Shown here one piece after another: positions 1 through 8,922 of a DNA stretch of 32,713 nt. The stretch is taken from positions 17,707 to 50,419 of the forward strand of contig JH153905.1 in assembly GCA_000226015.1 (NCBI GenBank), given 5' to 3'. The stretch is from Mnemiopsis leidyi. Its lineage: Eukaryota; Ctenophora; Tentaculata; Lobata; Bolinopsidae. The notes beneath the pieces are model-generated. The model made no database searches and was not told the DNA's origin. It worked only from the letters and a program-made list of their open reading frames with translations. The translations under genes and the position numbers were made by a program. Each line of letters opens with the position of its first letter. Position 1 is the stretch's first letter.

Positions 1-364
1 TTGGCGCCAATGTCGCCATTGTCGGTACCATTGTCGCCATTGGAACCATTGTCGCCATTGGAATCATTGTCGCCATTGGAATTCCAAATGATCCATTCAC
101 TCTGAGTGGCGATCGTGAAAAAGGTATCGCCATCGAGTGGCTCCAATGGATCCATTATAATGGCGCCAATGGTCGCCAATGGCGATCGCCATTGTCGCCA
201 ATGGAACACATCCATTGGCGCCAATGGCGATTGTGACCACCATTGGCACCACTGACCTCATCGCCATTGGCGCCATTGGAACATCCATTTGATCCATTGA
301 GTGGATCCATTGGCGCCAATGGCGCCAATTGCCCCACTCACCAAACTATATGACCCTTTTGCCG
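1..364. mobile_element. Palindrome-rich MITE, copy 1 (cut by window edge)
   Basis: Non-autonomous DNA transposon made largely of variations on ATTGGCGCCAATGG and GGCGATCGCCATTG, so it is packed with short palindromes. Its right terminal repeat lies at 335-364 and ends CCCTTTTGCCG. The same terminus occurs in inverted form at both ends of a second copy at 17195-17541. An internal core at about 80-140 (GGAATTCC...CACTCTGAGTGG) is shared with the second copy in the opposite orientation. The left end is beyond the window, so length and target duplication of this copy cannot be read. No transposase is present. Confidence 0.75.
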
Positions 365-368
365 TATT

Positions 369-374
369 TTTAAT
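369..374 (-). promoter_or_regulatory. Possible poly(A) signal of the TSP1/EGF-like gene
   Basis: On the minus strand this reads ATTAAA, about 160 nt past the stop codon of the 532-1122 gene and immediately outside the MITE end. It is a common variant of the animal polyadenylation hexamer, but AT-rich DNA gives many chance matches. Confidence 0.2.
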
Positions 375-531
375 AGGATATGGTTATACTCAGAATAAAG
401 TACTTTATCGATCAATTACACCTTATAAACTAATACGCTTATAAACTAATACGCTTAAAAATCGTGAAATGTCATGCTGATAAGAAAACGTTCCCCCATT
501 TCCTAAAATATAATCCCTAATATAATCCTCC

Positions 532-1122
532 TTAAAAATGAAACATCTCAACTAACAAGCTAGTTTTCTTGACTCGATCTGTCTGCTGCTGCTGTTGTTG
601 TTGCTGCACCACCTCCCCACTCTTCCACCGGGCCCTCACACTGCGCCTCTTCCTCTCCCTAACTTTCTTGTCCACATAGCACGCAACCAGGGACAGGGCC
701 ACACAACACAAGCACAATATCACGATAATCATGCCGGCAATGATGTTAGCAGCCAGCAGATCATGCCGCTCGGTACAGCAAGGACCGCTGTACCCCACCG
801 TACAGAGACAGGTACCGTTACCAAGGTCCCTGCCCCCGTTGTAACACCTCTGCCACCTGCACGTCTCCTCCTCTTCCAGAGGTCCTCTGCAAGGTTCACC
901 CCCACACACCGGACTCTGTGTCACGTGTCTGACACGTGACCGCTTAGAGAGGACACCCCCGCACGCCCCGTAACAGTCCGACCAGTCCCCCCACGTGCTG
1001 AGAGTGCAGTCTATCGGGGCAGCACATTCTGGGGCGAGTAGAGAGAAACAGAGAGTCAGCTCCACGTGCAATGATAGTAAAGTTATTGAACTGATTGTGG
1101 TATGTGCGATTCTGAAAGTCAT
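532..1122 (-). CDS. Single-pass membrane protein with TSP1 and EGF-like modules and a cytoplasmic polyQ
   Basis: Intronless reading frame of 196 residues. Residues 1 to about 34 are hydrophobic and look like a signal peptide. Residues 36-93 form a thrombospondin type 1 repeat: WGDWSDC at 44-50 (the WxxWxxC core), then CYGACGG, basic R/K strands and spaced cysteines. Residues 93-117 are a short EGF-like module (YNGG..CLC..GYSGPCC) with a possible N-glycosylation site NGT at 102-104. A membrane helix spans about 124-150. It is followed by a strongly basic stop-transfer stretch (KKVRERKRR) and eight glutamines at 173-180, encoded by mixed CAG/CAA. This architecture suggests a cell-surface adhesion or receptor-like protein with its N-terminus outside and a short tail of about 46 residues inside. 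I do not recognise a named orthologue. The start is the first Met of the frame and is followed directly by the hydrophobic segment. An upstream exon cannot be excluded. The opposite-strand frame at 595-939 is taken as a shadow. Confidence 0.8.
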   Translation of the reverse strand: MTFRIAHTTISSITLLSLHVELTLCFSLLAPECAAPIDCTLSTWGDWSDCYGACGGVLSKRSRVRHVTQSPVCGGEPCRGPLEEEETCRWQRCYNGGRDLGNGTCLCTVGYSGPCCTERHDLLAANIIAGMIIVILCLCCVALSLVACYVDKKVRERKRRSVRARWKSGEVVQQQQQQQQTDRVKKTSLLVEMFHF

Positions 1123-1619
1123 CTGATCGATTGAAGAGCTGCCGTGATCGAATTGATGTGTCTGTTGTTATGGCGTTTAACAGTGAAACAATTGGACGGT
1201 AAATATAAGCGTAGCTAGCTATGTAATTACTGATCTTTACAGAGAGCTCATACTCTCGTTCTAGTGTGTGTGTGTGAAGTGGGGACGTTACAGTTAGAAC
1301 AATGGCTGTTAACTGTTAAGTGCAATAATCGCTCGTATTAACTTCGGACCAACTTGTTTTTCTAAAAGAACAGTGCACACATCCATAAAGTTAATTCTAA
1401 TAGTGATATGTCAAAGATGCGGCTAGATATTCGCAACACCACGATTTAACTTTTTGGTGCAAGAGTCGATGCCATTATTGTAATAAATTTTCTTCAATGG
1501 GGCTAGTATTATAATTGTATCATCTAGAGCTGATTACCAGTAAGGAGCTAAAATGACAATGTGCCTATTACAACTTCTTATAAAAAGTAGTATGTCTAAC
1601 TTCACCTAACTGCACTTTT
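1123..1619. other. Intergenic, no gene seen
   Basis: AT-rich spacer between the TSP1/EGF-like gene and the first glycosyltransferase, both on the minus strand. It should hold the promoter of the former and the 3' UTR of the latter. No convincing exon or repeat was found beyond a short GT run near 1264. Confidence 0.5.
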
Positions 1620-2756
1620 CTATAACTCTCCAGTATCACATTTACACGAAGTAGAATTAACGTTTTCATATCGATAGTGCGCATCTGGACAAAGTGTCAT
1701 ATTAGCTTGGATCCTACACTTGAACGCTCTCTCCATTTTAAAAATCCCCTTTAACCAATGATAAAACCACCGGTCAAAACGGTAAATCCCAGCCCCGACC
1801 TTATAGTTAAATCGATCCACTATCGAAGCCCTCTTACTCGGGGTGAGGTCTGTTAGGTTGAACTTGTCTCTGACCTGGGACACCAGCCAGCCGGTGTAGC
1901 CGTCCTCCGGTATTAGAGGTATGTTGGTTTCTTCTTCGGTTAACATCGAGATCTTCTCGATTACGTCGCGTGTTAAGATGTAAGCGTTGCCAACGCAGTA
2001 AACAAAGGATTTTTGATATTTCCCATGCCGTATAACCGAATTGCATGCTCCTGTATACAGATTTTTGTCGGGTAGTGTTTGTATTCCTTTAGCAAGATGT
2101 GGTAGATCTACCAGTGTATCGTGGTCGATCTTGATGAAGTACTTGTAGTCATACAATTCGATACTTTTCTTCATCCCCCATAGAACCTTGTCCTTGAGTA
2201 TTTTCTTATTCTCAACTTTATCGATGAGAATTATGTCATCATAAAGTGTCATTTCTTCTATGAATTCGGATGTATATTCGCGAAATTTATCCTTTCCAAT
2301 AACAAACATAAGCTTGAAATCAAGATATTGTCGATCAATACCTTCAAACTCATGTCTTCCCCAACAGGACTCATTCAGCCATCTATGCCGCAAATAATCC
2401 CGATAATCTTTAGACTTAGGCATGGACGGGATCATGATTATCATGAAATGATACTTTGAGGAACTTCTCTGAGAATGACCAGTTATTTTGTTGATCGCAC
2501 TACTTCTTTGATCAGAAAATTTATCTTCAATGCCATTATCTACTAGCGTTACATGTGTGTTTGTCCCTGAATCTCTAGCAGTAATGTGATGGTCGATGAG
2601 GATACTTGTCGTTCCCAAGGGTCCGTCAAATTCGACAATGCAATAGTTCTGGTATAAATAAAAAACGAGAACACAGATTAGAAGAGTCGAAATTGCTTTT
2701 GTTTTGTGGAGTTTCATGTCCTGAAATGTTGATGCAAACTTCAGACAATCAGACAA
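1620..2756 (-). CDS. GT31 beta-1,3-glycosyltransferase-like enzyme, copy 1
   Basis: Intronless frame of 378 residues with the plan of a Golgi type II membrane glycosyltransferase: short cytoplasmic N-terminus, signal anchor at about 21-38, variable stem to about 100, then a GT31 (Galactosyl_T) catalytic domain. Landmarks are YLRHRWL at 121-127 (the family's RxxW motif), LMFVIG at 149-154, YDDIILID at 172-179, the DxD-type metal and nucleotide-sugar motif in KIDHDTLVD at 209-217, FVYCVGNAYILTRD at 251-264, and PEDGYTGWL at 283-291, which matches the family's acidic ED..xG motif. The C-terminus adds a cysteine-rich tail with NMT and NST glycosylation sequons. The likely reaction is transfer of Gal or GlcNAc in beta-1,3 linkage to a glycan acceptor; donor and acceptor cannot be read from sequence. 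A second start at Met14, just before the anchor, is equally plausible. Codons for about residues 101-238 are nearly identical to those of the paralogue at 7819-8922. Confidence 0.88.
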   Translation of the reverse strand: MSDCLKFASTFQDMKLHKTKAISTLLICVLVFYLYQNYCIVEFDGPLGTTSILIDHHITARDSGTNTHVTLVDNGIEDKFSDQRSSAINKITGHSQRSSSKYHFMIIMIPSMPKSKDYRDYLRHRWLNESCWGRHEFEGIDRQYLDFKLMFVIGKDKFREYTSEFIEEMTLYDDIILIDKVENKKILKDKVLWGMKKSIELYDYKYFIKIDHDTLVDLPHLAKGIQTLPDKNLYTGACNSVIRHGKYQKSFVYCVGNAYILTRDVIEKISMLTEEETNIPLIPEDGYTGWLVSQVRDKFNLTDLTPSKRASIVDRFNYKVGAGIYRFDRWFYHWLKGIFKMERAFKCRIQANMTLCPDAHYRYENVNSTSCKCDTGEL

Positions 2757-3478
2757 GCACTAAAGTAAAACTTAGGCAAATTGTGAGATTTTAGACAGAC
2801 GAATGGTATTGTCCTTTTAATTTGAATTATGATCGGAATCTACATAAAAACTTTGCAACAGGAGATTTTCTCGATGACTTATAGAACCAAATTCAAACGA
2901 TTTGAATTTTATGACGACGAAAACAAAATGTAGCATAATCAAACAAACCGGCCGAACAATTGCACGCTGGGAAAACTGTTTTTAGCGAAAGTTATTGATA
3001 TCCTGATCAGTCATTAATAACCTACATCCTCACTCAATAAATATAAACCTACATATGTTGTGTAATGAGACTACATTTTGAAACAAACTATAGCTCATTA
3101 TTTTACCTGGGTACCTCATTTTTTGTTAGGGGGACCGTAGAGAGAGCCACGCAGCGCCCGGCAAGCATCTATAGCCTCTTTGAATCATAGTTGTAATAGA
3201 TTAAAGATATAGTTGTAATAGATTAAACAATGCAAGTGATAGAGATCAAACAATGATTAATATTTGAATAAATTGATCTGCTGCATCTTGAAAAGGTGTC
3301 GGCAACCCTATTTAATGTACTTGACTAAGGAATTGTCTTTATAAAGTGGATAAATAAGTGAATAGGAATATTCCATTCGGCTGGTAAATGACAGTTCAAG
3401 GCGTGCCTCCGATAAAGTCTACGACATAGAAGAGACACCGTTAACTTCTTCCTCCTCCCGTCTCCCCTAATTTTTAAG
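2757..3478. other. Intergenic, no gene seen
   Basis: AT-rich region upstream of the first GT31 gene. A direct repeat of about 20 bp (ATAGTTGTAATAGATTAAA) lies at 3187-3229. The short minus-strand frame at 3325-3561 overlaps a dispersed repeat and is not considered a gene. Confidence 0.45.
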
Positions 3479-3665
3479 TTTGGTTTTCGGGTTTGGCTCT
3501 CTGCAACCGGAATTGGAAAAGCATCAACATTAACAACCTTCAACATCATAGTATTCTTCAATTAAAACCAAATCATTTTGTATCGAACAATCATCAAATT
3601 CAGGCAACAAAGTAAAAGACCACATCACACGAACCTCATTAGTTTTAAATCATTAGAAAATTCCC
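3479..3665 (+). repeat. Dispersed repeat, copy 1 of 2 (~187 bp)
   Basis: This stretch recurs in the same orientation at 5392-5577. Both copies open with TTTGGTTTTCGGGTTTGG and close with TTAGTTTTAAATCATT followed by AAAATTCCC. The match includes long identical runs such as CATTTTGTATCGAACAATCA. The copies differ by substitutions and small indels. No open reading frame, tRNA promoter or terminal inverted repeat was recognised, so the class is unknown. Confidence 0.75.
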
Positions 3666-4561
3666 TCCCTTCTCAACCTCCCCCCCGCCCTTCTTAATCC
3701 CTTCATCCCTCTTCTAGGAAAATAAAATTACGTAATAAACAAACTGCCTCTTTAACTTATGGTTACAGTAGAGTAAACGAAATTGGTATAAAACCACTGT
3801 GTTATAACTATAAGTATAAGTGATGTGTCGTTGCTGCTAGAATAAAGGAGCTAACAAGAAAACAACACGTTCTATGATGCCTCTTTTTCTTTACTCTTTT
3901 TCTTTCAGTCTGATGATGCCATTCTGTCGGATCGAGAATTACCGAGCTTTCGTCTTCAGCTTAATTCTGATTATCCAAATTAGGAATAAATTAAACTTTT
4001 GGACTTTTGGTCTTACGTATTGTTTTAGAAACCTCAAAACAGTCAATCAAGAAAAGCGAAAAACATGACAATAAAAGAAGTAGCACATCGGTGCAGAGAA
4101 GAAAGCCTGCTAGGCAGGTGTGTACTTGACACATGTGGTAAGCTGACTACCGAGCGTTAAAGAAGGCATGACAATAAAACTTCAGTAGTTCAGCTATAAT
4201 ATAAGCACTTAAGCATGGTGAGTCGAGCAGCCGCCCCAAGTGCAGGCCTCTTACTGGGCCACGCAAAGTCCGAGTTTCATGGGGCCACGGTTTTTAATTA
4301 CCTTCACTTATATGTGGACGATAATTGCTTCTGGTCCAGGTGGAATAAAGTAATTTAGTAACGATGAAATGAGTACAAAGTATGGATGAAATAAGTATTG
4401 CGATGAACGTTGAAGTATGATTGATGAAAGTGTTAGATGTTGTAAGTGGTGGCCGATCATACGCCAGAACATCATACCCAGAACATCGTGCCTAACGACA
4501 GTGTAACGCAGAGATTTTGCCCATGCTCCAGTGACGTCCTGCTCCACAGCAGACAACTTCT
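3666..4561. other. Intergenic, no gene seen
   Basis: Low-complexity, AT-rich sequence without a supported gene. A short near-tandem duplication of ATCATAC..CCAGAACATC lies at about 4456-4487. The open frames here are short, lack splice context and have no recognisable domains. Confidence 0.4.
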
Positions 4562-4591
4562 TTAGGGTTAGGGTTCGGGTTAGGGTTAAGG
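4562..4591 (+). repeat. Interstitial telomere-like repeat (TTAGGG)n
   Basis: Five consecutive hexamers: TTAGGG, TTAGGG, TTCGGG, TTAGGG, TTAAGG. Three are perfect copies of the ancestral animal telomere unit. The tract abuts a 51-bp direct repeat. Short interstitial telomeric tracts of this kind are known from repaired double-strand breaks. Here it is only 30 bp, so a chance array is possible but unlikely. Confidence 0.7.
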
Positions 4592-4641
4592 TCGCTGGGG
4601 CCAAATCTGTGGGACAAAATGTTGTGGGGCAGGAAGACGGG
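4591..4641 (+). repeat. 51-bp direct repeat, copy 1
   Basis: Begins GTCGCTGGGGCCAAAT and includes TGTGGGGCAGGA and GACGGG. A copy with five or six changes is at 5092-5141 in the same orientation. The two bracket the SINE candidate at 4705-4990. Confidence 0.7.
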
Positions 4642-4704
4642 AATCTGTAAGTTACTTGTTACTTGTTGTTTCAACTTAATGTTGTAACTGTGACTATAGG
4701 CTTA

Positions 4705-4990
4705 TGCAATGCAAATTGCAAATTGCAAAATGCAAATTTAGGTCGCTCCCTTAGATGGGATAGCCTTAGGTGCTCATCCCCTCTTTTGTAACTCTGAACC
4801 ACTCCGTACCAAGGGACAAAACGAGCTGTAGGGGGTTAATCTTACGAGCCAGGGAGTGTGCATTTCCAGCCGAAGCTGTACCAGACACAGTATGGTGACT
4901 GGCTGACTTGCCACAGCCGGGGATCGTACCCCGATCTGGCGGTCTGCTGCATAGGAGGCGTAAATGGAACCACTTCACCGCCCAGCCGAG
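4705..4990 (-). mobile_element. tRNA-derived SINE candidate
   Basis: Read on the minus strand, the head carries an A-box-like GGTGAAGTGGTT (plus-strand 4968-4979). About 36 nt later comes a B-box-like GGGGTACGATCCCC (4919-4932), which forms a T-arm-like stem with a TACGAT loop. This is the spacing of an internal RNA polymerase III promoter from a tRNA. A unique body of about 180 nt follows and then a tail of TGCAAATT-type repeats (4705-4739). That order (tRNA head, body, simple tail) is typical of SINEs. The window has no second copy, so the call rests on promoter structure alone. A decayed tRNA pseudogene is the main alternative. Confidence 0.5.
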
Positions 4991-5091
4991 AGGCTTATAG
5001 GCCAGACTATCATATATACTATTATAGTCAGTATAATTTGAAGTTAGCTACTATATTAGTACCAAACCGTTACCCTTAGGAATGGTGTGAA

Positions 5092-5141
5092 GTCGCTGGG
5101 GCCAAATATGTGGAAAAAATGGTGTGGGGCAGGACGACGGG
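5092..5141 (+). repeat. 51-bp direct repeat, copy 2
   Basis: Partner of the repeat at 4591-4641, lying 500 bp away and in the same orientation. Confidence 0.7.
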
Positions 5142-5169
5142 TGCTTAGAAATAATAAACTTTAGACTGT

Positions 5170-5211
5170 AATTTTATTCTAGACTTTAGTAAAGTCTAGA
5201 ATTAAATTTAT
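5170..5211. repeat. Palindrome / potential hairpin
   Basis: ATTCTAGACTTTA and its exact reverse complement face each other across a single G. Less perfect pairing extends the stem to about 20 bp. It lies between the two GT31 genes and has no T-tract or gene context that would make it a terminator. Confidence 0.55.
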
Positions 5212-5391
5212 TGGCCATTTTAAGACTTAGCTCAAAAGCCAGTCCCAGCTCAGACACCCGAATATGTACGCCCTCGATGCGTTAGTTATAGTGCTGTCAA
5301 ATATGAAAAGTAAGCATGAGTCAAGGTCACTCTAACTCTCAGTCTTAGTAAGACTAAGAAACAACAACCCGCATATCTTTATGAAACTGAT

Positions 5392-5577
5392 TTTGGTTTT
5401 CGGGTTTGGTTTTCGGCAACTGGAAAAACATGAACATTAACTATCTTCAACATCATAGCATTTTTCAATTAAAACCTAATCATTTTGTATCGAACAATCA
5501 ATATCATCAAATCAGGCAACAAAGTAAAAGACCACATCACACGAACCCCATTAGTTTTAAATCATTTAAAAATTCCC
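5392..5577 (+). repeat. Dispersed repeat, copy 2 of 2
   Basis: Partner of 3479-3665. It ends just before a stretch (5583-5700) where both strands are open for some distance, but no gene could be supported there. Confidence 0.75.
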
Positions 5578-7657
5578 ATTTTCAACGCCAGTGCAGTAGT
5601 TGCACGCAGAAGCAGCCCAGTTCAGCTGTTCACGTGACCTCCTGAAGGTCCCGGTCAAGGTCTTTAGGGTGTCCACGCCTCATGGACTCTCCCTGCTCTT
5701 GCTATTCTCAAAACTGTGCAGTTTCATAAAGTACTGCGTAAATGATCAAATTCAATTTCAATTGTCTTTAAAGTACGCATTGTCCATTAATAATAATTTG
5801 GTTGTTGGTTATTGGCTTTGTTTCATGATGTGTACCTGCGTGCGCTGACCACTTCTTTTTGTAGAGCTTGTGATACTAACTTGTCCAGGTTCTTTACCAT
5901 TGTAGAGGGTTTCTCATCATTGCAGAAGTTGGGATCTCTAACTTGCCTATTTCTTCGGGGGAACAAAATAAAAATGAAAACATTTTACAAAACTTGGATC
6001 ATGGAACTAATACACTACACTGTCACTGAACACATTAGCTCGGGCTCACGAACTGAGCTCTAAGTTTACTGATCTAGAACTGGAGCTTAGCACTAAGAAA
6101 TCATAACTACGAAATCTGAACTAAGAACTCAGAGCTCCAAGTTTAGAACTCAGAGTCCTTAACTGCGAACTAAGAAAATTCCGAACTCCTTCCAACTTCT
6201 GAGTCAAATAATGTAAAGACACCTCACTGTTCAAAATATCTTTGAAATACGGCGTGTGCAAATTACAGTAACTCTGACAACGGTAACTCTGCAAGTCTGC
6301 TTTAACAACAGCTGTACATAACTCACTGCGGCCCACCACACTACATAATGCTAAAACTAATACGAGTCGGGCTTACGCCTGCACGATCCAGAATGATAAA
6401 ACTTCGTATCAACAGCTAATTACTAGCTCTATTCTTGATTAACATAATCTTTAAATCGAAAATTTAGAAAGAGAGAAATTAAGAAAATAATGCTGAGCTT
6501 CTTTTCTCAGTCTTTTTGGAGTCATCAAAATGATAATGAATATCATAACTACCTTGAAACACTCTAAACTCTACATTTTGATAAATTTCTCTGAATTTAA
6601 GTCTGTCATTTTCAGAAGCAACCCTTACCAATTAGAATGTGCGGTTTATAACCTTTAAAGTTTGTTTTAGTGGGTCGATATAAATTTAGATTTTATCTTA
6701 TTTAATTCATGTTTTCCGTAGTACTTCTTACAAGTTTAGGACAAGAGCGACAGAGTATAAAGGAGTATTAAGGAGTTTGTGAAATATAAAATTATCGAAG
6801 TAAATTCTCATTGATGCATGACCTTTTAAGAGAGCTCGTTCTCTTAGTCTTCGGTCCTCATACTCCTAGTCAAAACATCAACGTGTTCGTCGACTCTTGG
6901 TCACATAAACAATCCTCCAACTCCTCGTTCGCCATCCACAACAATCTCGTGTTAAACCGTAACCCGTTGGTTAACTAGAGCTACAATCTATAAGATTGTT
7001 TGATAATTAAACTTTTAAACTGCAGCCTCTCGTCGATGTTATTGTTAACCAGCACTCCGTTGTTTGGTCGGGATCCGTGTTATAGTGTTGAGAAGGAGGT
7101 ACGATGATTATTATAGTGCATTATCACGTGGTTGATGACATGAGTTATGAGACCTTGTAAGTCTGTGTCCACATAAGCACGTAGTGTGCTGTGTCGAGAT
7201 TGAAGTCGAGATTTGAACTTCGAAAGTGATTAAAATGATACTGTGGAATTCCATACTAATCAATGAAATCCACGTTACATCAAGTTCTAACCTTGAAGGT
7301 TTCACGTTTTTCCGGTTGTTTTACTTTACATGTTATGGGTTTTTACCGCTGCACTGCCATAAATAATGCAATTTTATCGTCAATGACAGTTGCTTAAAAT
7401 TTGTGGCTGGAATCCGATCTATTTTTCCGAATTGAACTCCCAAAACATGATTTGATCAATTATTTAAGTTGGCGAATTTTTTTATTATTTGTTTATTCTG
7501 GATAAAACGCAACCCTTATCTTCGGATTTACCCGTAGTGGTCGGAATCGCTTTTTCTTCCACACTGAAGTGTCACAAAAACATTCAGGAGATTTAAAATA
7601 TAACTGGAGTCGGAACGAATAATTCAAAGTATAGTATTATGTATGGGAATTGTCACA
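5578..7657. other. Intergenic, no gene seen
   Basis: About 2 kb downstream of the second GT31 gene. The only texture is a degenerate run of GAACTCAGAGCT-like words at about 6040-6190. Open frames on both strands are short and lack recognisable domains. Confidence 0.4.
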
Positions 7658-7672
7658 TTTATTAATTTATTT
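7658..7672 (-). promoter_or_regulatory. Candidate poly(A) signals of GT31 copy 2
   Basis: Two AATAAA hexamers read on the minus strand, at 7658-7663 and 7667-7672, about 150 nt past the stop codon at 7819. Two in close succession just downstream of the coding end make real polyadenylation plausible. Confidence 0.45.
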
Positions 7673-7673
7673 C

Positions 7674-7708
7674 AAGAATTAGAATAAGAATTAGAATTAG
7701 AATTAGAA
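7674..7708. repeat. AATTAG microsatellite
   Basis: Four to five near-perfect copies of AATTAG/AATAAG, in the predicted 3' UTR of the second GT31 gene. Confidence 0.6.
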
Positions 7709-7818
7709 CGTCTTATTACAGCAATGGTAATGTCAGACAAACTATGAATAAATAACTCTGTGATTAAAATAAAAAATGAAACTCCCTAAAAAGTTAATAC
7801 GAAATGAATAGCACCAAA

Positions 7819-8922
7819 TTAAGGAATAGAATTAGATGTCCTTAAAACTTTTGCCCTCCTTTTAGCAGTGGTGTCACACAGACAGATGGTAGAGTTTTCC
7901 TTTTCATAATAATAGTATGCAGAGGGACACAATGTGAAATTTGCCCTAATTCTGCACTCAAAAGCCCTTTCCATTCTCCAAACTTCTTTCAACCAGTGAT
8001 AAAACCACCTGTCAAAAAAGAACATTCCATATTTGACATTATAGTTATACCTATCAACAATCGCTGTTGTCAACAAAGGCATAGTCTCAGAGTTAGAAAG
8101 GTTGAACTTACGCTTGACCTCTGAAACAAGCCACCCTGTGTAACCATCCTCTGGCTTTATATCGACATCAACTTCCTGGACCGTTAACGTGGAAATCTTC
8201 TCGACTAGGTCACGTGACAGTATGTAAGCATTGCCGACACAAAATGGAAACGTGTCAGTGTACTCTCCCTTTTTCATTTTCGAGGTGCATGCTCCTGTGT
8301 AAAGATTTTTGTCGGGTAGTGTTTGTATTCCTTTAGCAAGATGTGGTAGATCTACCAGTGTATCGTGGTCGATCTTGATGAAGTATTTGTAGTCGTACAC
8401 TTCGATACTTTTCTTCATCCCCCATAGAGCTTTGTCTTTGAGTATCTTCTTGTTCTCAACTTTATCGATGAGAATTATGTCATCATAAAGTGACATTTCT
8501 TCTATAAATTCGGATGTATATTCGCGAAATTTATCCTTTCCAATAACAAACATAAGCTTAAAATCAAGATATTGTCGATCAATACCTTCAAACTCATGTC
8601 TTCCCCAACAGGACTCATTCAGCCATCTATGCCGCAAATAATTCCGATAATCTTTAGACTTAGGCATGGACGGGATCATAATAATTGCGAAGTGATACTT
8701 CAGGTGCTCCTTTCGTTCAGGAAGGAATTTCCCACGGTATTGTTTATGAACTAGTCCAGATATCAAAGAGTAACTGTTTTCTGCATCATATCGTGGTATA
8801 AGAACACGGTGGCTGGATAGTTCATCTTCACTGAACAAGTTGAGAAAATTGCTGTGATAAAGATAGAAAAGTACTGAGAAAATGAGGAAGATTGTAACAG
8901 ACGATGTCTTCTTTCTATTCAT
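7819..8922 (-). CDS. GT31 beta-1,3-glycosyltransferase-like enzyme, copy 2
   Basis: Intronless frame of 367 residues, paralogous to 1620-2756 and in the same orientation about 5 kb away. The signal anchor is at about 8-22, followed by a stem that shares no obvious similarity with copy 1. The catalytic domain keeps YLRHRWL, FVIG, YDDIILID, KIDHDTLVD (DxD-type) and PEDGYTGWL. The C-terminal cysteine pattern (CRI.ANFTLCP, then CLCDTT) is kept, with a basic extension at the very end. Over about 137 residues around the DxD motif the two proteins differ at only about five positions and the DNA at roughly 14 of 390 bp, whereas the flanks are far more diverged. This looks like gene conversion or strong local constraint. 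Function should match the family: Golgi transfer of a sugar in beta-1,3 linkage, substrate unknown. Confidence 0.88.
   Translation of the reverse strand: MNRKKTSSVTIFLIFSVLFYLYHSNFLNLFSEDELSSHRVLIPRYDAENSYSLISGLVHKQYRGKFLPERKEHLKYHFAIIMIPSMPKSKDYRNYLRHRWLNESCWGRHEFEGIDRQYLDFKLMFVIGKDKFREYTSEFIEEMSLYDDIILIDKVENKKILKDKALWGMKKSIEVYDYKYFIKIDHDTLVDLPHLAKGIQTLPDKNLYTGACTSKMKKGEYTDTFPFCVGNAYILSRDLVEKISTLTVQEVDVDIKPEDGYTGWLVSEVKRKFNLSNSETMPLLTTAIVDRYNYNVKYGMFFFDRWFYHWLKEVWRMERAFECRIRANFTLCPSAYYYYEKENSTICLCDTTAKRRAKVLRTSNSIP

Noticed and set aside
97-337. Two minus-strand frames rich in Met, Ala, Asn, Gly
   Set aside because: Generated by the GGCGCCAATGG words of the MITE; the same artefact appears at 17222-17553.
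595-939. Plus-strand 114-codon open frame
   Set aside because: Lies wholly antisense to the TSP1/EGF-like gene, low-complexity Pro/Leu/Thr composition, no domain.
5583-5700. Minus-strand stretch reading GVDTLKTLTGTFRRSREQ
   Set aside because: Short, weak acceptor context, stops on both sides and no family recognised; could be chance.
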